Below are positions 34,788 to 45,515 of a stretch of 64,000 nt of DNA, piece after piece. The DNA comes from Thamnidium elegans (lineage: Eukaryota; Mucoromycota; Mucoromycetes; Mucorales; Mucoraceae), in the NCBI GenBank assembly GCA_025201345.1, contig JAIXMG010000030.1, forward strand, positions 372,001 through 436,000, in the 5' to 3' direction. A program made the position numbers and the translations under genes. Numbering within the stretch: position 1 is the first letter of the stretch; each line of letters starts with the position of its first letter. The notes below the pieces were generated by a model, which was given only the letters and a program-made list of their open reading frames with translations, ran no database searches and was not told where the DNA came from.

Positions 34788-35444
34788 ATGAGCACTCCTA
34801 CCTTGATTGGTGTACCCTTCTCTACTTATACCCGTACTATTCGTATGGTTTTTATGCACATGGGCCAAGATTACAAACTTGAACAGACTCTTCCTCATTC
34901 CAAGTCAGCTTACAAATACAACCCCTTTGGTCGTGTCCCTTCTTTATTACATAATGAAAAGGCAATTTTTGAAACTTCCGCTATTCGCGACTATATCGAT
35001 ACTGTTTTTGGTACAGACTTGACACCCAAGGATTTAGAAACAAGACTTTTAGTTGATCAAATGATTAGTGTACTTAGTGATTATATCTTTCATCACGTTG
35101 TATTTGGTATTTCTAAACCTCGCGATCAATATGAAAAGGAAGGTAAAACAGAAGAAGAAATTACTCAGTTATTAGAGACTAGATTAAAGACATCTGGTAA
35201 AATTATTCAAGCTGTGGATAGTATGGTGAAAGGTCCATTCTTGTGCGGCGATGAATTAACTTGGGCTGATTACTTTATGTACCCTGCTATGGCCGATCTT
35301 TATTCATTACCAGAACGAGATTTCTTTGTTGAAAAGGGTCCTAAATTATTTAGCTGGTATCAGATGTTTGAAAAGAGAAAAGAAGTAGTCGAGACGTATG
35401 ATGGTACAGTCGCTGATATTAGAAAATCAAAATCATCTCTTTAA
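34788..35444 (+). CDS. Glutathione S-transferase family protein
   Basis: An intronless 218-aa protein. The N-terminal thioredoxin-fold domain (about 1-78) begins STPTLIGVPFSTYTRTIRM, with Ser/Thr near the usual catalytic position, and contains the NPFGRVPSL cis-Pro motif and the glutathione-contact ETSAIRDYI. The C-terminal helical domain (about 90-210) carries GPFLCGDELTWADYFMYP, the conserved N-capping Asp region. Length is normal for cytosolic GSTs. It probably conjugates or reduces electrophiles. Substrate unknown. Confidence 0.93.
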   Translation: MSTPTLIGVPFSTYTRTIRMVFMHMGQDYKLEQTLPHSKSAYKYNPFGRVPSLLHNEKAIFETSAIRDYIDTVFGTDLTPKDLETRLLVDQMISVLSDYIFHHVVFGISKPRDQYEKEGKTEEEITQLLETRLKTSGKIIQAVDSMVKGPFLCGDELTWADYFMYPAMADLYSLPERDFFVEKGPKLFSWYQMFEKRKEVVETYDGTVADIRKSKSSL

Positions 35445-35584
35445 ATAAGTAAATTGGCTGTAATACAAATAAAAAAAAAAATTCCATTTTTTGCTGTATC
35501 TATAAATTACTTTCTCTTTATATACTCCTTTCTTTTTCCTCTTTTTTTTTTTTTTTTTTTTTTATTTTATTACCTCTATAAAAA

Positions 35585-37351
35585 ATGAATTTACTTTCTC
35601 TAGCGGTAATATACTGTCTAATATCTACTCTAGTAGAATCAAAGACTTTTTTATTTCCTGATCCTCAAACTGTCAATTGGTACGGCACAAGTGCAATTCT
35701 TTCCGATCGTTTACGTTTTAGTGGTATCAAGAATACATATGTAAAGACTGCGGCACAACGATATTCTTTACTAATTAGAGAAGAAAAATGGGTTCCGGTT
35801 CAAGTACCAAGTACCAACTTTACTGTAGAAGCTACCAGTGAAATAATTACAGGAATTGATTTTAAAATTCAAAACAATAAGGCAAAACTAGATATTGGTG
35901 TTGATGAATCCTACAGCCTTAACGTTCCTACCAAAGGAGGTCAAATAGAGTTGAGAGCGCTTACTTGGGTAGGGGCTTTACGTGCATTAGAAACATTTTC
36001 ACAGCTAGTAGAGCAAGGCCCAGGTGATTCTTCGGTAATTCATACAGCTTATATCAGAGATAAACCAACTTACGGTCATCGCGGAATTTTATTAGATACA
36101 TCTCGTCAATTTTATCCAGTTACTTCCATCTTGCGTATTATCGATGCACAAGTGTACAACAAGATGAACGTTTTACACTGGCACGCAACTGACTCACAAT
36201 CATGGCCATTATACTTTCGATCTCACCCAGAATTATCCGACAAAGGAGCATACTCAAAGAAAGAAACTTATAATCCATCTGATGTCAAAGGGATCATAAC
36301 TTACGCCGAATCCCGTGGTATCCGTGTTATTTTAGAAATTGATATGCCAGCTCACACAGCATCAATTGGTGAATCACACCCTGATTTATTGATCTGTGCT
36401 GACGAATTCTGGGCCGAATATGCAACTGAACCACCTGCTGGTCAATTAAACCCTATTAACCCTGAAGCCATATCTCTTGTCGAAGATTTAATTGTAGAAG
36501 CTACATTTACTTTTCCCGATACATTATTTCACGCTGGTGGAGATGAAATCAATACTGCATGTTGGGACTTATCTCCCAAAATTAGAGATTACGTTAAGCG
36601 TAAAAAGTTTACATCTAGTAATCAAGTTTGGTTTGAATTTACAAACACAATTCTTGATTTTATCCTTAGTAGAACCAAAAAGAGACCTATTATTTGGGAA
36701 GACCCTATCAAAAGTGGAGGTAGTTACCCTAACAGTACTGTAGTTCAAGTTTGGCTTTCACCACCTGGTACATATACGAAACTAGGTCATGATGTTATTA
36801 TCACCTCTTATGATTATTTTTACCTTGATTGTGGTCATGGAGGTAAGCTTGATTATTATGTCATATACAAACACAATCTAAATATTTGTCTCTTTTTTAC
36901 ATAAGGCTGGCTTGGTAATGATGACCGATACATTTCTCCCGCACAATCTGAAACTGCAAAAGATGTATTCAATTATGGAGGAGGTGGAGGTTCATGGTGT
37001 GCACCATTTAAAACCTGGCAAAGAATTTACAGTTATGATATGACATTAGGTATAGATGAATCCGATACTGGTAAAATATTAGGTGGCGAAGTAGCCATGT
37101 GGTCCGAACAAACAGGTCCCACAGTAGTAGAAGGTCGTCTTTTCCCACGTACTGCAGCAGCAGCGGAAGTTTATTGGTCTGGATCTTATGATAAAGAAGG
37201 TAAAAGACGTACAGTGGAAGATGTATCAGAACGATTTTACGATTGGGGATATCGTCTTCAATCTCGTGGTATTAACTCTGAACCTGTTCAGCCTAAATAT
37301 TGTCATAAACATCCCGGAGCTTGTGATCTTAACGATCCTAACGCTAAATAA
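35585..37351 (+). CDS. GH20 beta-N-acetylhexosaminidase (secreted)
   Basis: Exons 35585-36842 and 36906-37351 give 567 aa. A signal peptide (about 1-19) is followed by an N-terminal GH20b domain and the GH20 barrel. The markers are YGHRGILLDTSRQFYP, NKMNVLHWHATDSQSWP, EIDMPAHTASIG, the catalytic pair HAGGDE with Asp320-Glu321, and the late KILGGEVAMWSE. The enzyme removes terminal N-acetylglucosamine from chito-oligosaccharides, so it belongs with chitin turnover and wall remodelling. Length is standard. A T run sits just before the start codon. Confidence 0.96.
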
Positions 37352-37383
37352 TCTAAATAATCTTTTTTTTTTTATTTTTTTTA

Positions 37384-38344
37384 TTATGTACTTTCTTTGT
37401 CATTATATTTAATATAATCTTTCTGTTGATGACGATGACTAAACTTGGCTGTTTTTTCAGATTGATACCTATTTTGAATTAAATTATAAAAGAACTTGTA
37501 ATAAAATAAAAGATTATCGTAACTTCCATTATAAGGTTCTTCATAAGTCTGTCCAAATTCACGGTACAAATAATAAATCGCTTCAATAGTAGCGAGATGA
37601 AAGTCATCTACTTGTTGAAATCTCCAAAAGTGTGTCTTACGCGGCGCTATAGTAACTCGTTGCATCTTTTGTAAAATAGGTGTATTATTCGTGATTTGTT
37701 TAGCTTGTATCCATGTTCCGTCAATAACTACAATTCGATCAAATGATTCTCGAGGTATATCTGATAATTGTTTTGCGTCCTATAACAAATTGCATTTAAA
37801 AAAAACTGGCCTTTCGATATTCAATATATATATATGTCCTTACAGGCCCAGGAAATAATAGTAAAGTGCGCTCAGGTTGTTTATATTCCGGAATATTTGG
37901 ATAGGTATAGATATCTACATTATCTTCTGCAATAATTTTAGCATGAATAGCCGTCGATTTACCATCCAATTCTTTTTGATGTTTAATTCTATCATTACAA
38001 TTATATTAAAAAAAAAAAAGAACTCTGATAGATATATTATACTTACACATCCAAGTGAACAGGTAAATCAACACTAGGAATATCCGATCTATCCATGCCA
38101 ACTACAGTATAGCACCTATAACAAAAATATTTGACAGTTTTGTTACAACCCGTACAAGTGAATCGCTTTGTTGTGTCTTTTAATACTTGGTCATTAGCGA
38201 TTTTTAATTCGTCAAAGGGACCACTTTCAACTTGATCTATAGTTCGTTTACTACTAATTTCTATTATAATCGTATTTTTTAGAGGTACCGATCATGGACA
38301 AGATCTGCTTTTTTTTTTCTATAAAAAAGAATACCTTCAGACAT
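37384..38344 (-). CDS. DTWD1: DTWD1-type tRNA-uridine aminocarboxypropyltransferase
   Basis: Exons 38335-38344, 38047-38260, 37844-37988 and 37384-37779 give 254 aa. The first exon is only 10 nt (ATG plus two codons and one base). A treble-clef-like zinc motif ([15 protein letters not shown], about residues 37-51) precedes the DTW domain, which has LLLFPGPDAK and the signature VVIDGTW. In the family this enzyme transfers the acp group of S-adenosylmethionine to U20 in the tRNA D-loop. The acceptor of exon 2 was selected by phase. It is convergent with the GH20 gene, 32 bp apart. Confidence 0.88.
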
Positions 38345-38453
38345 TGTAAAAAGTTGAGAAGAAAAAAAAAAAGCTCCCCCGGTCACATTTTATTTAAAAA
38401 AGGGCTGGTTTATGTTTTATTTATTTTTTGACGTTCTTTTTTATACTTAAACT

Positions 38454-39186
38454 ATGGCATTCAGATCATTAACTAGACCTCTTGGTTCAACATATAAGCC
38501 ATTGAACAAAGCAACTCCTTCTTTGTTCAACTTTAAAAAATCGTATTCTGGTAAGCAATTGATACGTTTGTAGAACATATTTTTTTTTAAAAAAAAAACT
38601 AACTCGATCCTAGCTACCACTCCCAACGTCGCCAACAACAACAAGGACAACAAGGTCAAAGATACTATTACAACCGATCAAGTAAATCAAGATGAATTAA
38701 AAGCTACAACAGAAAAGGGTAATACTTAGATCATACACCAGATCCATATAATGAATTATGCAAATAGTTTTAACACAACTTTACATATACATAGTCGCAA
38801 GCGAATTAGTCGAGGAAAAAAAGGAAGACGAAAAGAAGGAGGAAAAGGAAGAAATGAAGGAGGAAGGATATGAATTTGGTGCATTCCACTGGAACATGGA
38901 ACGTGGAGCTGCCATTTCATTAATTCCACTCATGTCCACACAAGTAATTTACGGTGCACACCCTGTTGTTGATGGATTATTAGGTGTCGTGTTACCTTTC
39001 CATATTTATATGGGTTTCGATTCTTGTATTACAGATTATGTCCCAAAGCGCGTTTATCCTAGACTTCATAAAGCTGCCAATTGGACTTTAGCTGGTACTA
39101 CTGGTTTAGTGATGTGGGGTTGTTATGAATTTAATACCAATGATATCGGTCTCACTGAATTTGCTCAACGATTCTTTGCTGCTTAA
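38454..39186 (+). CDS. SDH4: Succinate dehydrogenase membrane anchor subunit (CybS)
   Basis: Exons 38454-38550, 38614-38718 and 38795-39186 give 197 aa. A mitochondrial presequence rich in Arg, Ser and Thr is followed by an unusual highly charged Lys/Glu segment (about 68-92). Then comes the CybS core: FHWNMERGAAISLIPLMSTQ, a first helix, HIYMGFDSCITDYVP, and a last helix (TLAGTTGLVMWGCYEF). It anchors complex II in the inner membrane and helps form the heme b and quinone sites. The Lys/Glu block before the core is not part of the usual family and may be a lineage insertion. Confidence 0.9.
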
Positions 39187-39443
39187 AATTTCATACACTG
39201 TAATAAAAATATATATATAGATTTTGATGTAGTTCTCTTTCGGGATAAATTTTAGATTTTTTATAAAGCAGGAATACATTGTAACTTTTCATATGTGAAA
39301 GAACTTCTTTTGTAAGCTCGGTTCACGGATAAAATACTGGTCCGCTACGTGACTCTTATAATATTTTAATCAACGGGGGGAGCGCATATATAAGGTGAGG
39401 GAGGGTTGTTATTTTTCATTCTCTTTTATATTTATTTTCAGTT

Positions 39444-39820
39444 ATGTCTCACCACCCTACTTATACTCTAGCTGGCTTGTGTGCTGTTGGGTAAATATAA
39501 AAGATAAATCTCTAACACATAAACCACAAAACACTAAAAAAAAATTATTAAATAGCGGTGTTGTTGGTTTCGCAAAGACCCGTTCTATGCCTTCTTTGAT
39601 CGCTGGCCTTGGTGTTGGAGCTCTTTACGGTGCTGCTGGTTACTTAATCCAACAAAACAAGGATTACGGTCATGAAACCGCTGTTGCTGCTACCACTTTA
39701 TTGGGTGGTGCCATGATTCCTCGTGCCATCAAGACCAGAAAGCCTGTACCTATCGCATTATCTGTCATTTCTCTTGCTGCTGGTACTTACTACGTTAAAA
39801 AGGTCATTGACTACGCTTAA
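39444..39820 (+). CDS. TMEM14-family small membrane protein
   Basis: Exons 39444-39490 and 39556-39820 give 103 aa. Four short hydrophobic helices with many Gly and Ala follow the UPF0136/TMEM14 pattern: MPSLIAGLGVGALYGAAGY, then a polar loop, GGAMIPRAIKTRKPVP, then LSVISLAAGTYYVKK. Relatives are mitochondrial inner-membrane or ER proteins, and human TMEM14C has been linked to porphyrin import. Function here is inferred only at family level. Confidence 0.88.
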
Positions 39821-40358
39821 ATTTCGGCTTTTTTTTTTTCAATATCACCGACTATAATAAAAACTAGTACTTTTTTATCTGTTAGAAAGCGAGAATATAT
39901 CGCGAGAGATTGACTAACTTCAGCTAATGTTTATTATTATGACGGTCTATATTTTTTTGTCGGTTTATTTATATTGAAAGTACTTTTTGACACTTTTCAG
40001 TTACAACTTTGATCAACATAACGTTACGTTAATACATTGTAGCAGAACATCGAAAGAACGCACATATATTCTTCAAATCACAATATATGTGATATACTTT
40101 AGTAACCTTTTTTTTTTTACCCTTTCTAGTTGAATGTGATACCGTAAACATTACTACTAAAATTAACCAAACGAGTACTCGTTAATATAAACACGTCTTT
40201 ATCACGGACCTATACTTTAAACTTTATATTACCTAAACGCGTCCAATAAAGAGCCATTCTCAAACATGAAATAAAAATGTGACCGTAATTAACGGCATAC
40301 ATTTTTTCTAAAAAAAGACAAGTGTGTACCTTTTCTATAATCTTTTTTTACATTATCA
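39821..40358. other. Intergenic region
   Basis: AT-rich upstream region of the TFIIIC subunit gene. No coding signal seen. Confidence 0.6.
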
Positions 40359-43300
40359 ATGGTAAGATCAACTCAAGAAAAAGGAAAAGGAAAAGAAGAC
40401 GATTATGTCTCTAAAGAAGAATCGTTTGCCCAACTATTAATGGGTGGCGAAGAAGAATTTGAAGGATACTTGCAAGAGAATGAAACACTGGAAGACGAGC
40501 CCGAAAGTAATTTGGATCTATCATTAGAAGAAGAAGACGAAGAAGACGACGATAACGATTCACTTGATGCTTGGATAGAAGACGAAGATATTCAAAAAGA
40601 ATTACCAAAGGAAGAGTTTATTGACGATAGTGAAATCACGTAAATGATAAAAAAAAAAACGCTGTAAAAAAAAATCTACACGAAAAAACCTCTAAACGCC
40701 TTTTTTATGTAGTGACTTATTAGATAATTCAGCTCAACAGCGTTTAAAATTAAAAACAGGTGGTCAAGACGAATTAGAAAAAGACATGGAAGAATTCGAG
40801 AGTAATTTAGCACTTACATCCGGTATCGGTATTAAGAACCTTAGTAAAGTAGCTCGAAAGCGAGCCTTACTTGGTGAAATCCGATTATCTGACGACATCA
40901 AAAGAAAATTGGGTGCAGCCAACGGATTATATATTGCTAGAGATTATGGTGCAGCCATTGATATCTTACAAGACGTAATTAAAGAGAACCCTAATGCACA
41001 TCCGGCTTGGAACACACTTGGTTTAGTGCACGAAGAATTAGGAAATAAAGAAAAATCACTTCAGTTGCGTATGGTAGCAGCTCATATGTGTAATGACACT
41101 TCTCTTTGGAAAGAATTGGGTCAAAAGTCAATGTAAAGTATATTAATACACTCATTTTTTTTTCTGAGTAATATTAACCGAAAGTTTCAAATAGTGAAAA
41201 CGATGCTATTAAACAAGCCATCTACTGTTTCACAAAAGCATTACTTGTGGATCCTTTAGACGTAGATGCATTATGGGACAGATCTTTCCTTCATAAACAA
41301 CTCGGACGTAGTGCCGATGCCATTGCAGGCTTTAGAAAGATTTTAGAGATTATGCCACACCATTTCAAAGTAATTAACGAACTAGCACAACTGTACCGTA
41401 TCCAAGGTAAAACCAAAGAAGCAATTGAATTATATAACGCAGCTATCGAGTACCACAAAAACGACGATGACGACGATGAAGAAAGTGATAACGAAGAAGA
41501 CGAAAATGAATTCACTGATAAACTAGGTTACTCCGAGATCAACATGTTGAGTGAACTCTACCTTATTTTAAACGATTACAGAAGCGCTCTGGACACAATT
41601 AAAAACGGTCTTCGACGAATCCAACACCGTCAACACGAGGCTTGGTGGCTAGAACATACAGACGATGACGACGAGTATATGGAAGACGATGAAAGTCGAA
41701 CTGATTTCCCAATTGAATTAAGAGTGAGAATGGGTGTCTGTCGAATCTATTTAAATCAAGTTCGATTAGGGACCAAACATTTTCAATATTTATTGCAATA
41801 TCCAGCTACTTTATATCCTGATTTACACCAAGATGTAGCATATGCTTACTACGATAAACGTCATTACGATCTTGCCTTAAACGTATTTCAAAGAATTATT
41901 GATGCTTCCAACGAAATCGAAGTAGATTTATTGATCCGTACTGCAGATTGTTACCATGAGGTTGGCGAACTTGAGACTGCTGTCGTATTTTACGTCAATG
42001 TATTGGGCGAACAACCTGAGAACTTGGATGTCATGATGTCTTTGGCTACAGTATACGAAGAACAAGGAAAGGAAGAAGCTGCATTAGAATTAGTAGATTT
42101 TGTCATGAAAAAGAACCGCGAGAGCCGTAAATTAAGAAAAACCGAGAACCAACTGGAAGATGAGAACGAGGACCTTACATCTGAAGAAAGATTAAACCGT
42201 GCCAAATCAGCCAGAAAAGCAAAATCCAAAAAGGCATCTATCTTTGATGAAACTAACCATCAGACTAAAGCAGATAGCTATCGTCAACGTCGAGCAGAAA
42301 TACAAAGATTAAACGAAGAACGAGATATCACTGTAAAAGGATTATTCCAGAAATTAAGCTCTTTAGATAAATTGATTGGTGATAGTTTAGCGGATGCAGA
42401 TAGATCTGTTATTCGTGAATATATGAAATGTGCGCAAGATTTATGGGAAGATTTTAGTAGTACAAGTGCATTTTACCCCGATAGAAGAGTAAGTTTTTTT
42501 TATGATTACTATTGTTTTACATTGGTATTAAAAACTTATTTTTTATATAGCACAAAAAATTCCAAGGCTTTTATGCTATCCGTAAAGGAAAGAGAAACAA
42601 GAAAAACGATGAAGGTGATGCTAATTTAAACGTCGAAGCTCACCAAATGGCAAACAGAATCCGAACCCGAAGAGTTAAAATCGAGGCAGAATCAGATATG
42701 ATGGATTTGGATGAAGAAGAAAAGAGTATATTAGAACAAGAAAAAGCAGATAAAGAACTAATTGAATCATGTACATTCCGTGGTGTTTCATTTGACAGAT
42801 GGTTTCATATTCTTTTAAAGGTACAAGAAAAAAAAAAAAAAAAAACTACTAGATTTGCTTACGTATATTTTAAAAATTAGCTCGGTTATATATTAGCATT
42901 AACTAAACGTACCGAAGAAGCTTATGAATTAATGAAAAAATTATACAGAACAAATGTATTCTATCACGATAATGAAAAGAAGACTTCTCTTAAACTTGCA
43001 CTCATGGGTAAATATGTCACCTGTATACAGAAATAATGATACACTAAAATATATAAATACAGGTATTGGTTTGGTAACTAAAAACGAATTCATTATACAA
43101 AGTGGTATTCGTTGGCTTTGTAACCACTACCAATTTAAAAACGAACCTTACAGAATTTATACGGCTATTATGAGCGGTGAAAAAGAATCGATACACTATG
43201 GATCTTCATCTCAATTAAAATACTTTACACGTACAATTCGATTAATGGATGCAATTGTAGCCAGGAACCGAAAGAATTCAGGAGAGACAGATGAAACGCA

Positions 43301-44067
43301 ACCAGATCAAGATGAAATTCGTGAATTACATGATGTAATTTTGGCTATGGATATAGATCCTTCTACTACCAATGAACAAGATTATCGTAGATATTACCAT
43401 GTGCCTGATATCTTGAAGGGGGATACAGCTCTTCCGGCGTCTTCAGAAGACATTAAATATGTCAATCCTATCGTTCTATCTATTTTTGCTAATATCATGA
43501 ATTTAAACAGAAACTATATTGCCTCTAGTTGTAAGTATAACTTTTTAAAGCAACACAATCGATATTTTAATAACTGGTTTTTTTATAGTGTTTTTTATGA
43601 GAGCTTATGCAATAGCTCCTAATGATTCTTTAAACACTTTATCTTTAGGCATTTCGTTACTTCAAGCAAGTATGCAACGTAAATCAGATGACAGACACTT
43701 ACAAATCATGCAGGGCATGCTGTTTATTTTGGAATATGTCAAATTAATGGGGTATTGTCAGGAATCGGAATACAATTTGGCTCGTGCGTTTCATATGCTT
43801 GGTTTAACTCATTTAGCAGCTCCTCATTACGAAAAAGTGTTATGTTTACCGTCACGAAAAAAAATGGGTATTGAAAATGAAAAACCTATAAGCGAAGTGT
43901 ACACATGGTCTCCAGAGGATGAGGAGTTCTATGGTGCATATGAAGAAGAGGAATATGATGAAACAGATCTTAAATATGAAGCAGCATATAACCTTCATTT
44001 AATTTATGTTACTGCTGGTTCAATGAACTTGGCACAGATTCTTTTTATGAAATACTGTACCATATAA
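40359..44067 (+). CDS. TFC4: TFIIIC TPR subunit (Tfc4/Sfc4/TFIIIC102)
   Basis: Exons 40359-40639, 40713-41132, 41195-42488, 42551-42820, 42881-43007, 43063-43530 and 43589-44067 give 1112 aa. A very acidic N-terminus (SLEEEDEEDDDNDSLDAW) is followed by tetratricopeptide repeats from about residue 185, for example AAIDILQDVIKENPNAHPAW, then KALLVDPLDVDALWDRSF, then AIAGFRKILEIMPHHFKVI. Acidic and basic inserts interrupt the two TPR arrays, and further repeats lie near the C-terminus. This order is that of the tauA subunit of TFIIIC, which recognises tRNA gene promoters and recruits TFIIIB. It acts in the nucleus on Pol III genes such as the tRNA-Ala gene further along this window. Confidence 0.92.
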
Positions 44068-45515
44068 AGCCTCCCTCAACTAAAACGCGCTATAGAATAA
44101 TAAACAAGTAAAACTCGAACATCTAGTTATCGTGACATTTTTTATTTATTAAATGGAGATTAAGACTGGGGTTAGATAATAAATTTTTTTTTATGATTTA
44201 ATGATAATAAAAGAGGTCGATATAAGATTAAAAGCATTATGCCCGAAGGGTTCATATCATGCAAGTAAGATATAAATAATGCTTTACTATTGTTTGTTAC
44301 AGTAGAGGCTCTATTTAAGGGTGGCCGAAATTCTTGGGAAATACACCCTTAAATCGAACCTACTTTACATGTAAAAACGACTTTAATATTGTAAGTATAA
44401 GTCAATATATGTATTCCTATATTATAACAAATGTTTTATTTTTGTAGATAACTTAATCTATTATGAAGTCTTGCTCAGATTTAAAAAGCAATATGTTCGA
44501 TACAATTATATTCCCTGTAAACCTTCCGGAGCTACAGAAATTTGTTAAATATACCAAAATCATGTTCGCTTGGGCCCGAGATCTTGTCGCGTTTGCTAAG
44601 ACTATCACTTAAATCCTGCCTATATCATTATCATTATACACTATTTTCTTCCTTGTTTTTTTTATAACAGTAGCTTACTCCAAATTCGATATGAAATTTA
44701 ATAAATTCATTTCTAGCTCTCCTGCTAAAAACCGTCATCATTGGCGAATGCAATAACTGGATCAGCTACAACGTATCTGAAGTACGCTTATTCGAATCAT
44801 CATGTAATTGAGGGGGTTCCTCTAAAAGTTATCATAGGCTGCGTAAAAAGCGTTAACGTTCAATACAAGCTTTAAATATTATAGAACTCCTTTTCTTTAC
44901 CTACTAGAATGAACGAAAAGGTTGATTTTTTACTCTCTTTTTATATAAATCATGCGGAAATTGCGCCTATTAGCTGACAGCTCCTTATTAAAAATATTTT
45001 TCTTAATTTTAGGGGACAACGCTCTCGTAGACATCAATATAAATACTTGAGTTTATTCCTCTGAAAAGAAACATTATCTATTTACTTGACTACATTTTTG
45101 GATTTACTACAAATCAGACAGTTATAGTATGTCAAATATCTACACTATCTTAAAGCTTTAAACTTATAAAAATAAAAGATTTATAGGTTAGATATTTAAA
45201 ACAACAATGTTTTTATAATATTAATGACTAAGAAGAACTATAGAAAAGAATAAAAATAAGCTACGAAATTGAAATAAATATTAGCGGCATCATTTTATAA
45301 ATGCTTTTGTCATATTCAATCTCATATTTGTGGAATTGACAACTACATGAAAGCATAAAGAACATTTATATATTTCTATTTTGTATAATGCTTTATATAC
45401 GAATATAAAATTTCTTAATTACAACTTCTATACGCATTTATAAGCTGTAATTTCTTTTTATTAAAATGTAAAATATAATGGGTACACCATGAATACAATG
45501 GTAATATATTTTTTT
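44068..45515. other. Intergenic region with a small MITE
   Basis: About 1.4 kb. A 49-codon ORF at 44,463-44,612 (plus) has no recognised domain. A short inverted-repeat element lies at 44,300-44,368. Otherwise nothing seen. Confidence 0.5.
44300..44368. mobile_element. Short pogo-like MITE or solo ends (69 bp)
   Basis: The left arm CAGTAGAGGCTCTATTTAAG and the inverted right arm AGTAGGTTCGATTTAAGGGTG form a near-palindrome. TA precedes the left end. The arms share the CAGT..(T)CGATTTA core with the 219-bp MITE at 18,798. Confidence 0.45.

Noticed and set aside
44463..44612. 49-codon ORF beginning MKSCSDLKSNMFD
   Set aside because: Too short and without motif. It may be a relic but there is no positive evidence.
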